This document shows, piece after piece, positions 11,690 through 24,186 of a DNA stretch of 64,000 nt (position 1 is the first letter of the stretch; every line of letters begins with the position of its first letter). Location: assembly GCF_905475465.1 (NCBI RefSeq), contig NC_062247.1, positions 10,478,001 through 10,542,000 of the forward strand, written 5' to 3'. The translations under genes and the position numbers were made by a program. The notes beneath the pieces are model-generated. The model was not told the origin of the DNA and ran no database searches. It saw only the letters and a list, made by a program, of their open reading frames with translations. The stretch is from Pieris napi (lineage: Eukaryota; Arthropoda; Insecta; Lepidoptera; Pieridae).

Positions 11690-12861
11690 CTCTCGCTTTC
11701 GGGGATGTTCACGCAAGTAGATAGTGTCACAATTGAGTTAATTTCAAATTACATAATATTATTTAAAATAGGCCCAAGGTGAAAACGTATACGAAAAAGC
11801 CCCCAGAAAAAAGCTAGCTAATAATTTATGTATATATATAATATATATATGTATAAGATTTTACCTGAGTTTATTGGATTATTTTTATCACGTCTTCTGT
11901 GACCTTTGAGTTTTGATAGAAATGTCATGGGCAATAGGACTTCAAAGAAGCTTTTTAGCGTCTTAAGAGAAATTTTCATAACAAATGTTATCTTTATAAG
12001 CATCCCGGTGATTATAAAGATATTATATGATTTTCATTTGTAAATAAATGATAAAATGAGACGCTTAATCTAAGTACAAGGTACTAAAAATAAAACCATG
12101 TTACAGGCAAATACTGTTGCTGTTAATTAATATCTGTTCTAAGCAGAACTACACGGAAGACTTAGCTTACAAACAGGAATTCATTTTGAAAATGGAATCC
12201 AATCTTGGTAAATTATCGCCATGACACTGGAGAAAAATAATTTATTTCTTTTCAATTCAGTATAAGCAGAGTGTAAGGGAATAACTTAGTTTTTTTCTCA
12301 CCTCCAACCAGCCAGGACTTTCGAAGCTAACAAATGTTACCAATATAGCTACAAGCATCTCGCGACGCTTAATAAAAACAAACAATTGGTTAGAAATAAT
12401 ATTATATTAAAATAAAAAATTAATACAATGATTTGTAAAGTTTACTCGTACAATTAAAATCCTAAAAATGAAAATAATATTACGTAACCAATTAAAACTA
12501 AAAGTTTATCGAGGTCACAAATACACACAAAGTCCGACTATTTTACAAAATATTCTGCATCGCTAACCTTTCAAATATAAGGAAAGCTGAATATTGAAAG
12601 TATGAAAATCCTGGATTGTATCTAACAGAGAGGTAGTACTATTTATAAACTGCTCAGCAAAAATCAATGCCGAAGAAATGAATGCACGCGCTTTAAAAGC
12701 TTTGTCTATTCTGTGCTTTTTCATAGAGTAACAAAAGTTCCTATTTCTTTTTGTTTAGGTATTAGCTGTTGTATTTGCTTTATTATTCTGAATTCATTTT
12801 TATCGAGAAAATTGTTGGTGCCACGGATTTTTATAGAAAATAACCGTGTGTTTTTTTGCAT

Positions 12862-12965
12862 CAACTTGTTTTGCAACATCAGGTGAGCTTCCTGATGTTA
12901 AGTGATACCGCCGCCAATAGATACCGCCGCCAATAGACACTCACATTGCACAAGGCTTCAAGGCC
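12862..12965 (+). repeat. Lep-A fragment with internal duplication
   Basis: Carries cctgatgttaagtgatacc followed by a tandem doubling of gataccgccgccaataga, then cacattgcacaaggctt. The right half of the family consensus is missing. Confidence 0.6.
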
Positions 12966-13725
12966 AGTAGAAATTCGGTCCTTACCAATTCAAATAACAT
13001 GTAAATTTATTTGCAGCGGAATAAGGGTGACTTTTGCCAAGACAACTTTATGTTAGACGTAAAGACTAGGCGTTTCTTTACATCGACTCGACACTCGTTT
13101 TAGTCTCTATTAAAAAATAATCTTTTCACTACTAAAAACTTAAAAAATCAATTATAATAACTGATCGTAGTTACATTTATTTTATTTGGTAGTATATTAT
13201 GTTATAAACAAAAAAGGTATAAATTAACTCGCTTGTGTCGGTTATTCATGTCCTTCGCGGTAAAAATATTTAAATTTGTACATATTGTTCGATAATTAAG
13301 CGAATAAAGCAAAGATGGCCGTCGTTTGAAACCGCGCTCAAAATGGCAGCTCCTGTCAGCTTGACAGCTTTATGTACGCAATAATAAAATGTTGCGCGTG
13401 TGAATGGTTTTTAGGTTGGTCACAGAATAATACAAAAAGGGAACAGATTAATAATATTTATATTAAATAACACTTACGCCCGAACCTAATAACCTATCTC
13501 AATCCATTTTTTACCATCTGAGATATTAATCTTATTATTATTAATCCTAATCCAAATGTTGATATGTGTGACAATAACCAATCGACGGTTTGTAATAGCC
13601 ATCTGTCGATACAAGCTATCCATGGGAGGTCGGATCGGTGCCTGTGGATAGACCTTTGTATGAAAATGACAGTTGACGAAAGCTCGATTCCAACAATTAA
13701 TTATTTTAACAGATTTTAAAGCCCC

Positions 13726-14280
13726 ATCCACACGCTTGACAAACAATGGCAAACAGCCAACAGCAAACAGCAAACACGGACGTGTGGATGGGTGTTTGTC
13801 GTTGTTTGCCTGTTTGTGTTTGTGTTGGGCAGTGTTCGGCATCGGTGTCGGTTTATCTTTCCAGATCAAAGGATGTTTGGCAAACAGTTTGCTACGTATC
13901 CACACGTTTGGCAGCGATCAGTATGCGCGCGAGCTTGCGGGAGGCGGACGTATTTACTTGCTACACTTTTTCAATTAAAGCCCAAATAATAGGTCTAAAG
14001 CAGTACCTTGTACGATTTCTATGTATTTTAATCATCCACCATCGTCTTTGCTTTCTTCTCTTTTTCCTTTTTTCTTTCTCTTGCTTTAATTTATAATAAA
14101 AATATGTCAACCCGAAAGTAATAGCTGCCACAAGCTCGTCGTCCGCCATGTTTGCCGATTCGGAATGTTATGAACGTTCGCCAAGCATGTGGATGGCTGT
14201 TTGTGTTGGGTGATTGTGGTTGGTGTTTGCGACTTCGTTTGCTGTTTGCGGTGTTTGTGACAAACAGCCAGCGTGTGGAT
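13726..14280. mobile_element. Harbinger-like non-autonomous element
   Basis: A 555-bp element with terminal inverted repeats atccacacgct at both ends, flanked by the direct repeat gcccc (13721-13725 and 14281-14285). Both subterminal zones are crowded with aaacagc/tgtttg units, such as caaacagccaacagcaaac on the left and tgtttgctgtttgcggtgtt on the right, a layout typical of transposase-binding sites. A second tccacacg copy lies inside at about 13899. The internal minus-strand ORF resembles a Harbinger transposase start. Harbinger elements normally duplicate 3 bp, so a 5-bp repeat is unexpected. Confidence 0.6.
13961..14149 (-). pseudogene. Truncated PIF/Harbinger-type transposase start
   Basis: A 62-residue frame starts MADDELVAAITFGLTYFYYK and continues through a highly basic stretch into RRKQRRWWMIKIHRNRTRY. 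An acidic start, a short hydrophobic helix, a run of Arg/Lys and then RxWW/F with a basic tail is how many PIF/Harbinger nucleases begin in animals (recalled pattern, not searched). The DDE nuclease domain is absent, so the element cannot move itself. Confidence 0.45.
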
Positions 14281-15451
14281 GCCCCATGACTTACACCAGT
14301 TTTTTAAATAATTAAAAAAGCTGTTTGTTATGTTTTAAACATAGACATGTATATTTTAATGTTATTTATACGGTTTTATTTACTTTATTTGGTTTACATT
14401 GATTATCAAATATGAGTGTAAACTCGGTAAATTGGAACGACAAAGAGCATTATATCCGTCATCCGTTTTATCAAAAATGGATTGTCTTCGTAGGGTTTGG
14501 TTATTGGGATGCAGATAGGAGATCGATCGACTGTCACGGTCGTACAAAATTGTGGGTGAATTATTGGGTTCGGGCATTAACCTATAACTTAATAATCTCT
14601 CTAGCGTCCTCCGACGTTTTAAATGTTTTAATTTAAATTAGAATAGCTGATTCATAACGTTATTATACCGTGCGTATAACCAGACACTAATAATTCCAGT
14701 CCAATATCTTATCTGTTAAAATTATGTGCGAGGCTTGCTCATATTCCCTAGGGTATCAAAATTGTTATACCGTACCTTTAGTTTATATTGTCATAATAAG
14801 AAAGATTTTGTGAACTATGAAAATGTATTTTATTCAACACTTATTATTACGATTATTATTCTATATTTTATTATACAGACTACGAAATATAGTTAAGTAA
14901 GAATGTTTTTTTTAATTTAGATTAATTTAAACCAACAGACAATACTTTTCTGATAGAAATATACACGAGTCTGTGGACTGTATAAACTTCGTTACACAGA
15001 ATACAAAACCATAGAATATAAATAACGTCGAATCTTAAAATAAAAATGTTTTACGAGGCAATAATAATGTCGATAAAGCTATACAAGTGTTGGTTTGATA
15101 TAATTATGTTTCGGTGTAACACAATGTGTTTTCTTCCTCAATTAGGTTTTTTATCTGTGCCAAATTCGTTACTCATTTTTGTTTACTACAAGATTTTTTG
15201 TTTTAATTTGTTGACGCGATTTCGGAAGTATATTTGGACCTTGGTATAGCTTTAATGATAATTCGTGAGACGCGGACATCATATACATACTATTGAGTTC
15301 AAGGTTCTAAACTAAACAATCTTAGTTGGAACACTGTGGAACAGATTTGCATACGGTGAATAATAACGTCGTTAGGATGACTTAGATAAGGCACATGGGA
15401 CTGGCTGTTGATAGAGAAAATTAGCAAACAGATTCACAAATTTGAGACCAA

Positions 15452-15626
15452 TAGTCTAGTCGACAAGTTGAAAATGGTACAAAATAGAGATACTGCTCTT
15501 AAAATTATGTGCGATACCTCATTGGATCCGGAATGACGTCTAGAAAAATGTGCTAAAAGCGTGTATTAGCACATAAAAAATTGCAAAAGTTATACACAAT
15601 TAAAGATGAAAAAAAAATGGCATTTA
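15452..15626 (+). repeat. Solo copy of the tagtctagtcgacaag repeat
   Basis: About 175 bp matching, nearly base for base, the arms of the large inverted repeat at 61404-63256. Key words are tagtctagtcgacaagttga, ctcattggatccggaatgac, gcgtgtattagcacataaaa and attaaagatgaaaaaaaaat. Here it stands alone, without a second arm within several kb, so it is either a solo end or a small element of its own. No ORF. Confidence 0.7.
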
Positions 15627-15698
15627 CAACACCGAAAAGTCTAGACCCTAAGATTCCGGCTTATCATTTGGAATACAAAAATAAAAAATTAAATATTT

Positions 15699-15974
15699 CA
15701 GTGGCCTTACAACCTCTTTAGGTCTTGGCCTCAGATTTCTGAATCTGTTTCATGACTATATTTAAATCTAATAGGCAAGTATCAGCCTCCAGTGACTGAC
15801 ACAACGTCGACTTTTTGGGTCTAAGACATGTCGGTTGCCTCACGATGTTTTCTTTCACCGTTCGAGCAAATGTTAAATGCGCACATAGAAAGAAAGTCCA
15901 GTGCACAGCCGGGGATCGAACCTACGACCTCTGGTATAAGAGTCGCTCGCTGAAGCCACTAGGCCAACACTGCT
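15699..15974 (-). repeat. tRNA-derived SINE, near full length
   Basis: Same family and orientation as 7573-7851: plus-strand start cagtggccttacaacctctt, central tctaataggcaagta, ggttgcctcacgatgttttc, and the tRNA-like end with box B (minus strand ggttcgatcccc) and gccactaggccaacactgct. It lies immediately after the solo repeat at 15452-15626. Confidence 0.8.
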
Positions 15975-16918
15975 CAATTTGGAATACATTCATACATATA
16001 TATTTGTAGCAATACATAAATCGGCTCTATTTTAAGACGCAATTATATTTTAAAGCAAAATATTATTTTCCAGAAAGTGAAACTAAAATACGTAATTAGT
16101 TTTTCATGAGAAACCATTAAAATAATCTAAGTCCTACCTCCACATTTATGAAATTCCTTTAAAGATTATTTACGTTTCCAATTAAAAACCCACGCTGGAA
16201 ATGAAATAAGTAACAACCCACAACATTCTCTGCTTAATAAAGCTGAGATTCGCAACCCTAAGGTAGTGGATTCTGTCATACATAACCAGAAACACACAGA
16301 AAACAAAGGTGAGACTGACGTATATCATAATCCAATACGTTTACATACAAGAGTCATAGTTCGTGCCTCATCTCATCGCCTAGTCTCGACTTTTAGATTT
16401 TAAAATCGACACATGATAAACATGTAGCTATAAAGACGAAATATGATTGAACACCCCTGGATGTTCATATTATCTGTTTAGTAAAAAGTCTTATACGTAA
16501 TAACAATATTTTAACGTGAAAACATAAATACACCTTTTAAAATACAAAGGAAGATCATTTTAACCATTTCTCCTTAAGCCACCCCTTGTTTTACTTCCGG
16601 TATTAAAATATAAGGAAAGTCCCTCTGAATTAAGGAACATAATATAAATTGTATTTCTTATGCTAATAAAAATAAATAAGTACTGATATTTTTGCATTTA
16701 TTCTTTCTTTTCTTTTTTTGATATCTAATGTCCAGTTCCCGAGCCATAAAGTGATCAATTATATCATAATTATATCATATCATAAAGCGATATATTAATA
16801 AAGATCCTTTTTAATTCACAATCTGTAGTTAAAATTGACTCTCTGAAACGGTCTACTAGATCTATTGTGTGATATTTGTTATCTGTGACGCTATTCTTTA
16901 TTCTGTAATTTATTATTT

Positions 16919-17110
16919 CTGGTGCTTTCCTCGCTCAACGAATAAGTATCGCAATACAGCGAGGAAATGCTGCCAACGTTACCAAAGGTACCACTGCACC
17001 GGGACCAAACTTTTTAAATTTGTTTTAATTTTCTATTTATTATTTTTAATTATTATTATTAGTAGGTTAAGAAAATTTTACAAAGTAGTAAAAATGATAA
17101 CATATTTTCA
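16919..17110 (+). repeat. LINE 3' tail with conserved stem-loop
   Basis: Contains cctcgct (16929-16935) pairing with agcgagg (16958-16964), then aaatgctgccaacgttacca and gggaccaaactttttaaatt, and a long T/A-rich tail. The same block is present at 42095-42260, with both stem arms kept, and more diverged at about 31005-31100. Its position next to an A/T-rich tail suggests the 3' end of a non-LTR retrotransposon. Confidence 0.55.
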
Positions 17111-17880
17111 ATGAATTAAAGAAATTCTGTTAAGAATTATAACTGTATACTATAAATATATCACTATAGATCTTGAATTAGTCTCAATCGGATATTTTGA
17201 TGTATATTTAATCTACCCTTCGAGATAATAATAGACGAATACAAATGTATACATTAAATGGGTATTTTAATTGATTTTATGGGTTCCAGCTTGTTAGTTC
17301 GAGCTTTTCAAGAAATGTTTTGCTTTTACACGTTTTGTCGATTAGCGGAATTGTCAAGACGCTGCGGGTAGTCGCTATTTTCCCATTAATCTTTCCTTTA
17401 TGTATTGAATAAAGGAAATATGGAAAATGTGTTTTATAGAACCCGCTAAGCTGAGTTTTACAATGAAACTTAGGGACTATTTATATCTATTTTCTCTTCT
17501 ATATTTTAATGTTCTGTATGTATAAATACATGAATAAATTAATGTTTCATCACGTTTTTCTTAAACTGTCAATTGTTAATAAATTAATTTAAAGGCTAGG
17601 TAAGGTTTTATGAGTAAGAGAGAACTAAGAATAAATTCATAAACTTGTCATCGTGATATTTACAAGACTTACACATTTCGCACACATTACGCAATCGATG
17701 ATGTGTTGTCATCCTATGATTTCATGTAAAAATAATTTTTCAATATATAATAATTGGGAGGTCCGTTCTGTAAACCTACTTATTACTTCTCTTACTGATA
17801 GTATTGACATGACAAAGAGTCATTTGTCATTTTAAATGTTATAAATTTCAAATTTCTGTTATATTAAATTTATATTTGAT

Positions 17881-18149
17881 AGCTTTTTACTCACGCATCA
17901 CGCCTGGTACGTTCATCCCAAAACTTCTCCCAAAATGAGGAGCGGTTCCTAAAACGCAAAAAGCTGGTGCTGAGGGTCCTTGGCAAGGTGCTGCTGCCAG
18001 CCCCGACCCCAGTGGCCATACTGTGCTCCGAAGCTGAACTCTTTGCGATAAACCCGCTCCCAGCCCCCAAACCAACGGATTGGGACCCCGAACGATGCAT
18101 CATGTATCCTTTTATCCCAAACTACATTTCTCACTTTGAATGTAATTAA
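17881..18149 (+). other. Coding-like island, unrecognised
   Basis: A markedly GC-rich block inside AT-rich DNA. One plus-strand frame is open from a TAG at about 17879 to a TAA at 18147-18149 and reads SQNEERFLKRKKLVLRVLGK, VLLPAPTPVAILCSEAELF, NPLPAPKPTDWDPERCIMY. Codons end mostly in G or C, as in a real gene. There is no ATG near the start and no clean acceptor just upstream, so it could be an internal exon of another gene, a retro-inserted fragment or a captured piece of DNA. I do not recognise the protein. Confidence 0.4.
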
Positions 18150-18559
18150 ACCGATCACAACGTTTTAATTAACTTTCACTTTGTATCGCGCTAAGCCAAT
18201 GTCAACGCGATTTAAATACAAGCAATTTATTTTAATTCAAATTTTTCTCAGCACGTCTATTTTGGTTGTCGACTTTAGTATTTTAATACGCACCACTATA
18301 GATAAGAATTATAACACGCTATTAATCAGTTAAATCCTTTATATATATAGAATCGGTAGGCCGAGATAGGCTTAAAATACTATAAAAAAGCTTATATTGT
18401 AAACATATTGAAATAGCAAAACAGGGCCAACTCGTTGAACCAGTGCGTGACCTCGGTGCCCAACACACCCGATACCGCACGTTTCATAGAAATAGTAAAT
18501 AGAAATCACTTCACGTTCTTACACAAGAGTCGAAAATAATATTAGATTAGAGCTAGAAA

Positions 18560-18770
18560 GTCACATCTTTGCGGGGGTTTTTGTTTGTGCGGGGTTTTAA
18601 GCGCGGCGGAGCGCTGTGAACGGTGCCTGGTCATGAGCCGTGCCGTCGGCGCGCCGCGCGGACTGTCAATGGAGCTGACGAGCCGCGGGCGAGAGCTGGG
18701 AAATCTTGCATCCTTCTCGCACACGCGGCGGCCGCCGAAAGCACCCGACTACGCACGAAGATAATTTTGG
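18560..18770 (-). promoter_or_regulatory. CpG-rich island, possible internal dnc promoter
   Basis: About 200 bp dense in CpG (gccgtgccgtcggcgcgccg, cacgcggcggccgccgaaag) within otherwise AT-rich DNA. It lies about 5.5 kb past the UCR1-proximal exon in the direction of dnc transcription, where an alternative promoter for shorter isoforms would be expected from known PDE4 gene organisation. Short open frames exist on both strands but none is convincing. A second small CpG-containing patch lies at 18425-18485. Confidence 0.4.
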
Positions 18771-20387
18771 CGCTAATGGAAACTGGCAGCGGTGGGCGGT
18801 AATCAATGCTACGTGGAAATTGAGAGCCAGGAGGGCATTGTCAAGTTGAATTTAAATCCAGGTGGGAAAATACATTTCCTATGTAGGAAATCAACTAGTA
18901 TCGGAAAGGTTACTTTACCTACAGCTTATAATCCGTAATTTATAAGAAATAGATCATAACTATTTATCGGTTAGTTTCTTTACGATTTGATGCGTTAGAA
19001 CCCTACTTCGTTTTACGCTAAATAGAAAATAAATGTTTAAAGAACTTTATTTCTCATTACAAAAAATGTATTTTTTTTACAAGTGAAACTTAATATATAC
19101 GAATGTGATACACGTCGCCATCAGCCGTCCCCATTTTAGTCTACTAGGCTCATTCTAATATGTAACTTTAATGCCCTTTTGAATTGGTTAAACGCGCTAA
19201 TATAACGAAATTTAGAAATTAAATAGGTTCTATCTAAGGCCGGAAAGCAGTATGGATCAATAAGGAAAATAATTACCTATACCTATATTTGTATACGTTA
19301 AAGGGCATTTAAACTTCAAAGAGTCGATATTTAACCGTCAGTTGCTGAATTTAATTACCTCGCTTGTAAACCAGACAAGCAAACAAACATTGATTTATCG
19401 GGACGCGTCTACAAATTACTAAAGCGTTTTATAGACTCATAATTACAAAATAAATTAGCACATTTGCTTCACAAAGTTGGCAAATTGCTAAGCTATAAAA
19501 TGGTCGATTAAGATTGAATCCGCAACGGAAATTTTCAATAACATGCTTCATACTTACCACGTAGAGCGAGCTAAGTATTAAACGCATTGCAAACAATCAC
19601 ACGAAAGCGCTTCAAAAGCGTGATGTACTAGATGCGCATTTGTTTTACGTTTTACTGCGTGCATACGAAATCACCACAGAGCGGCAAACGCTTGTACGCT
19701 AAAAACGATAGTATAGCGCGCCTAGTACGCTAGCGAACACTACTCGAAAGCAAAACTCATAGACGTAACATGCAAATAAAGCGTTGGAAAATACATACGC
19801 TCTATCCAGTTGTGCTGCCACATCCACATCCTTGAATCTGTAAGCAATTAAAACATTGGGAGAGAAAGATAGAACACGGGATTTTTTTGCATGTTCATTT
19901 CTGGTGCGAGTCTACAGTAATGCAGCACATTTGCGTTTGTGTTAGTGTTTTGAGGCAGTTGTGATAAACGTATATCTAAAGTACGAGTCGTCAATCTCAA
20001 ATGATTTATTATCTACGAACCTTTGACTAAATTTTAACATAACATTTGTCTCACTGTAAACTCACACTAGGCTCAGTACCCATCACAATCTCGAGTGGAT
20101 GTGAGATAACAGTCCTTTGAAATAACCGGACATGCATTCTTCAATAACTCAGCTCTTATTAAACGCGCTGGTATTTAAATTAATCTAGATACCTCCGCTT
20201 TTATCGTAACTATAAGGTAAACACACAATATGTAGGTAAAGCCAAACATCTTGGGGATACTATATGCTGTATGACAGATACTATCGAGTACTCGATACGG
20301 TTTATCTCTATCTATGACAGACGATTCTTTTACGTCAAATATGCGTATAACTTTTAAGTTGCATGCTAAGGTAGAGAAACCATAGAC

Positions 20388-20971
20388 TAGTGTTTTCCAA
20401 CCTTTTTTGTGTCATAATAAAATTCCTATACCCAATCTTGCACATATTTAAAAAAAAAGGGTGCGTGTACCTATGTACGCGCGTAAGAAGTTATACTTCT
20501 TTGGCATTATTAAAAATAGTTTTTGATTGCATGCAAATAATTAATTACAATTAAATAATCAAAGACTGGGAAAGGAGTCATTATAGTCAATAAAGTTCAG
20601 TTTACATTTGAAAAATTAAATAAATAAATATTTATTATTTTTCTCTTACATTAAGTGTAACATAAATTCTATTATTATTCGAATGTTGTTTTTAAATTAT
20701 GTCCAATGCCGTAGCATCTTCCGTGGGCAACTTCATTCTGTTAATTTTGTGTCACGCGCGTGCATCGTAAAACTTCACTCTCATCAATATTTAATAACGC
20801 GCCTAAAGAAGTATAACTTCAAAAATTAAATTATACAAAAATTACTAGAAAATTATTAACACAGTGAGTAACAATGATAAACTGAAATTTAAATTCCAAA
20901 TAATTTTAATAAATATCTTAAATCGAATAGCCAAATAACAATCAAATTTCCCCCAACGTTGGGAAACACTG
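20388..20971. mobile_element. hAT-type element carrying a nested element
   Basis: The left end tagtgttttccaacctttt and right end aacgttgggaaacactg form hAT-like inverted termini. Flanks ccatagac (20380-20387) and ctgtagac (20972-20979) match at 6 of 8 bases, consistent with an aged 8-bp target duplication. The right part, read in reverse, contains attaaaattatttggaattt, which also occurs in the hAT copy at 2968-3227, so this is the same family in the opposite orientation. The middle (20459-20820) is a separate insertion. Confidence 0.65.
20459..20820 (+). mobile_element. Small inverted-repeat element nested in hAT
   Basis: About 360 bp bounded by gaagttatacttcttt on the left and aaagaagtataacttc on the right, a 16-bp inverted pair, plus an outer gggtgcgtgtac segment on one side only. 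The reverse complement recurs at 59231-59553, sharing ccgtagcatcttccgtgggc, cattctgttaattttgtgtc and ttacattaagtgtaac. No ORF and no clear target duplication; family unknown. Confidence 0.6.
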
Positions 20972-23900
20972 CTGTAGACTCAATGCTCTTAACACCGAAG
21001 CGAAACCCTGTTTTTGATGTAAAGCGTAAAATATCCATGTTCAGATGTGACTCTAAGTGCTGAGTACTGTGGTTGGTGATGGCAATAGCATGGATTTAAT
21101 ATTGAGAACATTGAGCGTGTCCAATAACCCCGTCGACATCCTAACACAAACAACTAGACGTCACAAAAGGATCATACCAAACATTTATAATTAGAAGGCA
21201 TCCATTAATTACGTGTGTCTTTGAATTAAGACCCTGTTCTTTAGTGGGATTTAGTGCGATTTAGTGAAACGCCCACATTTAAGCGGGATTTAGAAGGGTG
21301 TCAAGATTAGCGAGTTGTAAAATAAATAAATTCTTTTTCCTGAATCCTGACAAGAGTCGGACTTAAAACAAAAGGCGACGCATTTCGTTTGATTCTGATT
21401 GGTCGGATCGAGTCGCTATTCTGTGATTGGATTCTGTTGACAATAAATAAAATGCGCCATCATTTGTTTTACTCTCTTTTATAACTTATGCTATTTTAAA
21501 TTAAGAATTGTTTTTCATTCGTAGTAAATGAACGCCTTCTTACATGCTATCGCCACAATTGTGAATAAGCTTTCTACTTGTTAGTCAAACACAACATTAA
21601 CACTGGTGAGTTAAGCTTTTCGTAGACGCTTGCTTTCTGTGGTTGTTTGGTGTGTGTAGAATCTTATTACGAAGATTTTGTAAATTTTGTCATTGAGTTG
21701 AATATCTTTACTATTCTGAACACAAAACCTCAACAGTTTGTTTAAAAATCTAAACATACATAAACGTTTTTGTCGTTGGTCATACTATAAATTGTTTAGT
21801 TAATATATAAATAAATAATATCACGTACATTGCTCTACTTATTGGGTAAAAAATAAATTATATTTGAAGTTTGGCTTATGAAACAGATTACGTTGCTTTT
21901 GATTCGTTACACAATAAAATCTATAAACAATTTTCATATCAATGATCAGCAATATATAACCTCTAAAGATTTCATTTCGTTCTAAGGAAAACCAAGTGAA
22001 TAAAGTTTAATTCAGTTATCAGTTAAGAAATGAGTTCTAAAATAAACAAAGAATCCTACATTGTTTCGAAAGTTATTTTAAAGGAACTGTAACATTAAAT
22101 AATTTTGTTATTTTAATAACATTAAGAATCCGATTCATTAAGATGTCTCGACAGGTTACGAAGAACCCTTAAACCGACATCTTAGGAATATCGATTTTAC
22201 TCAAGTCGACATTTCGAACCTTTGTCGTCCATTCGGTTTCCGTACACTGAGTACTGAAATTATATGAAAAATATTTCAACCTGTAAAACCAAATTCTTAC
22301 GGGAAAAGCCTCTTGTATGAGCGAAGTAAAATATGTATTCTATATGGTACTGCAAGTACAAAATACATGAGAGAAAGAATGTTGTGATAGGGAGATTATA
22401 CTATTGCTCAATCAACTTTTAGCCATGGCTAGACGCTACGTCGGCTTGCAAAGAACACAAAAGAGTTGTAGAAATATACGTACAATCTAATTGTTAAAGA
22501 AAAATATCAAAAATTTAATGTTTGTTTACTCCGATAAAGCTACTGAAAATCTGTGTCCGTGTTTTAAAAACACATGTATAAATACATACAATCTAACAGT
22601 TAATTAAATATATCGCAAAGGAATATTTGCATGGAAAATTTAATGCTTATTCAGTCCAATAAATATACTCAAAATCTATGTCCGAGTTTAAAATGAACTA
22701 TAATTATCTCATCTTGAAATTATCTTTAAAAATCACTGTTATATATGTCACAATTAAATTAGTATCGCAGTATTCTAGCAACTCTTACTATAAGAGTATG
22801 TTCCAACTTTGTCTTTGATATAAACTTTCAAAGTTAAAATCGAATAAACAAGGTAACATTTTCTTCTTTCAACTTTCACAAATTACGCTGATATTATTGA
22901 TCTTAACAGGTTTCCTAGTACTTTTTCAAATCAACGATGCAATATTATATAATATCGCTGTGTCATAGTAATACTTATATAATTATTATCTATTAATTAT
23001 AAGAGTGAAATTAATAAATAAATTACAAAATGTAAATAGACCAAAAATAGATTTCTTTTCAATTTACTCTGATATTCCCTATATGATTGAGATTAACCCT
23101 TACATACTTACTAAACCATGTTAACTATATATATAGTATGTACTATTACATGTGACAAGATTCAGTAGATATTATATATGCATCAAAACTCAAAGATAGT
23201 TAGTACCTCACGTCGTTTTTGAGTAAGAAAATCAGAGAAACGAAAAATAAAGTATTATATACTTTAATAATTATGTAAATAATTTTGAATTTAAAAAATT
23301 ATTGGCATTGATATGCGACCATGTAATATGTAAAGTGTAATTACTTAAGGTTAGATTTGCGTAAATAAAGAATAAGTAGGTATATATAAGAGAAAATGAT
23401 ATCCGAATATTACAAGAATAACGAAACGAATAATGAAAGAATAACGTTTCTTAATATGAAATTAGGACAATCATATTATTTATAAACATTATGTACTTGC
23501 AGGGGAATTATATTTGTAAGTGTATCGTTATTTCGCAATATCTTAAGTTATTACATATTTCGCCATACCCACGAAAGGATAAAAGAAATTCCTAGCGAAA
23601 ATCTGTATTTTTACATAGAAACTGTTATAATTCTTAAATTTTGGAAGTATACAAGTATGTATAGTGTTCAAATTGTTCGAAAATACTCTTGAGACAAAAA
23701 TACCGCGCACGCTTATTGAATTTTTCGTAAGAATTAAAAACGCCTACTAAAACTTTATAGGTTGGCTTAATATTTATGTGTAATGTCTACGTAAGATACT
23801 GTTATTAAACAGTTTATGTGCTGGCTATCTTTCATATTAGGTGATAAAGTAATTGTATTTTAGTAGGTATGTTGTAGATTTGTAATTGTATGATTTTTAT

Positions 23901-24186
23901 GTTATTAAACTATTAAATTCTACAAATTGTATAAATTTAAACATAATTATTGTATTACAGCTGCAATTTCTTCACTTCTCTCATCTTTGCGGTCACTAGA
24001 ATACAGTTCAGGAAGACAAAGGCCAATATTTATACGTATTTAATTGTAAATGCTATAACACTATTATTATTCATATATTTACACCTGATTGAGAAATTTT
24101 AACTTTCGAAAAAATCGATTATAAATTTAGAAGCACCGCACAAAATGTGCGACTTGAAATTGCTTTTGACCATTTTGATAACTCAC

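Larger units (their letters stand above)
1..24186 (-). other. dnc: dnc intronic DNA 3' of the UCR1-proximal exon
   Basis: This follows the GTGAGT donor of the dnc exon at 24187-24381, so on the minus strand it should be intron. The next expected dnc coding block (the rest of UCR1, LIVTPFAQ-like) was not found down to base 1. Outside the separately listed repeats I see only AT-rich sequence with no coding signal: 1-320, 1010-2080, 3340-5110, 5470-6470, 6900-7570, 9880-10480, 10930-12860, 14290-15450, 15980-16910, 17115-17880, 18790-20380 and 20980-24180. These stretches hold poly(A/T) runs and short simple repeats only. Confidence 0.6.

Noticed and set aside
13673..14096. Overlapping plus-strand ORFs of 101-116 residues
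   Set aside because: They arise from the subterminal tgtttg/aaacagc arrays of the Harbinger-like element; the composition is repetitive and no domain is seen.
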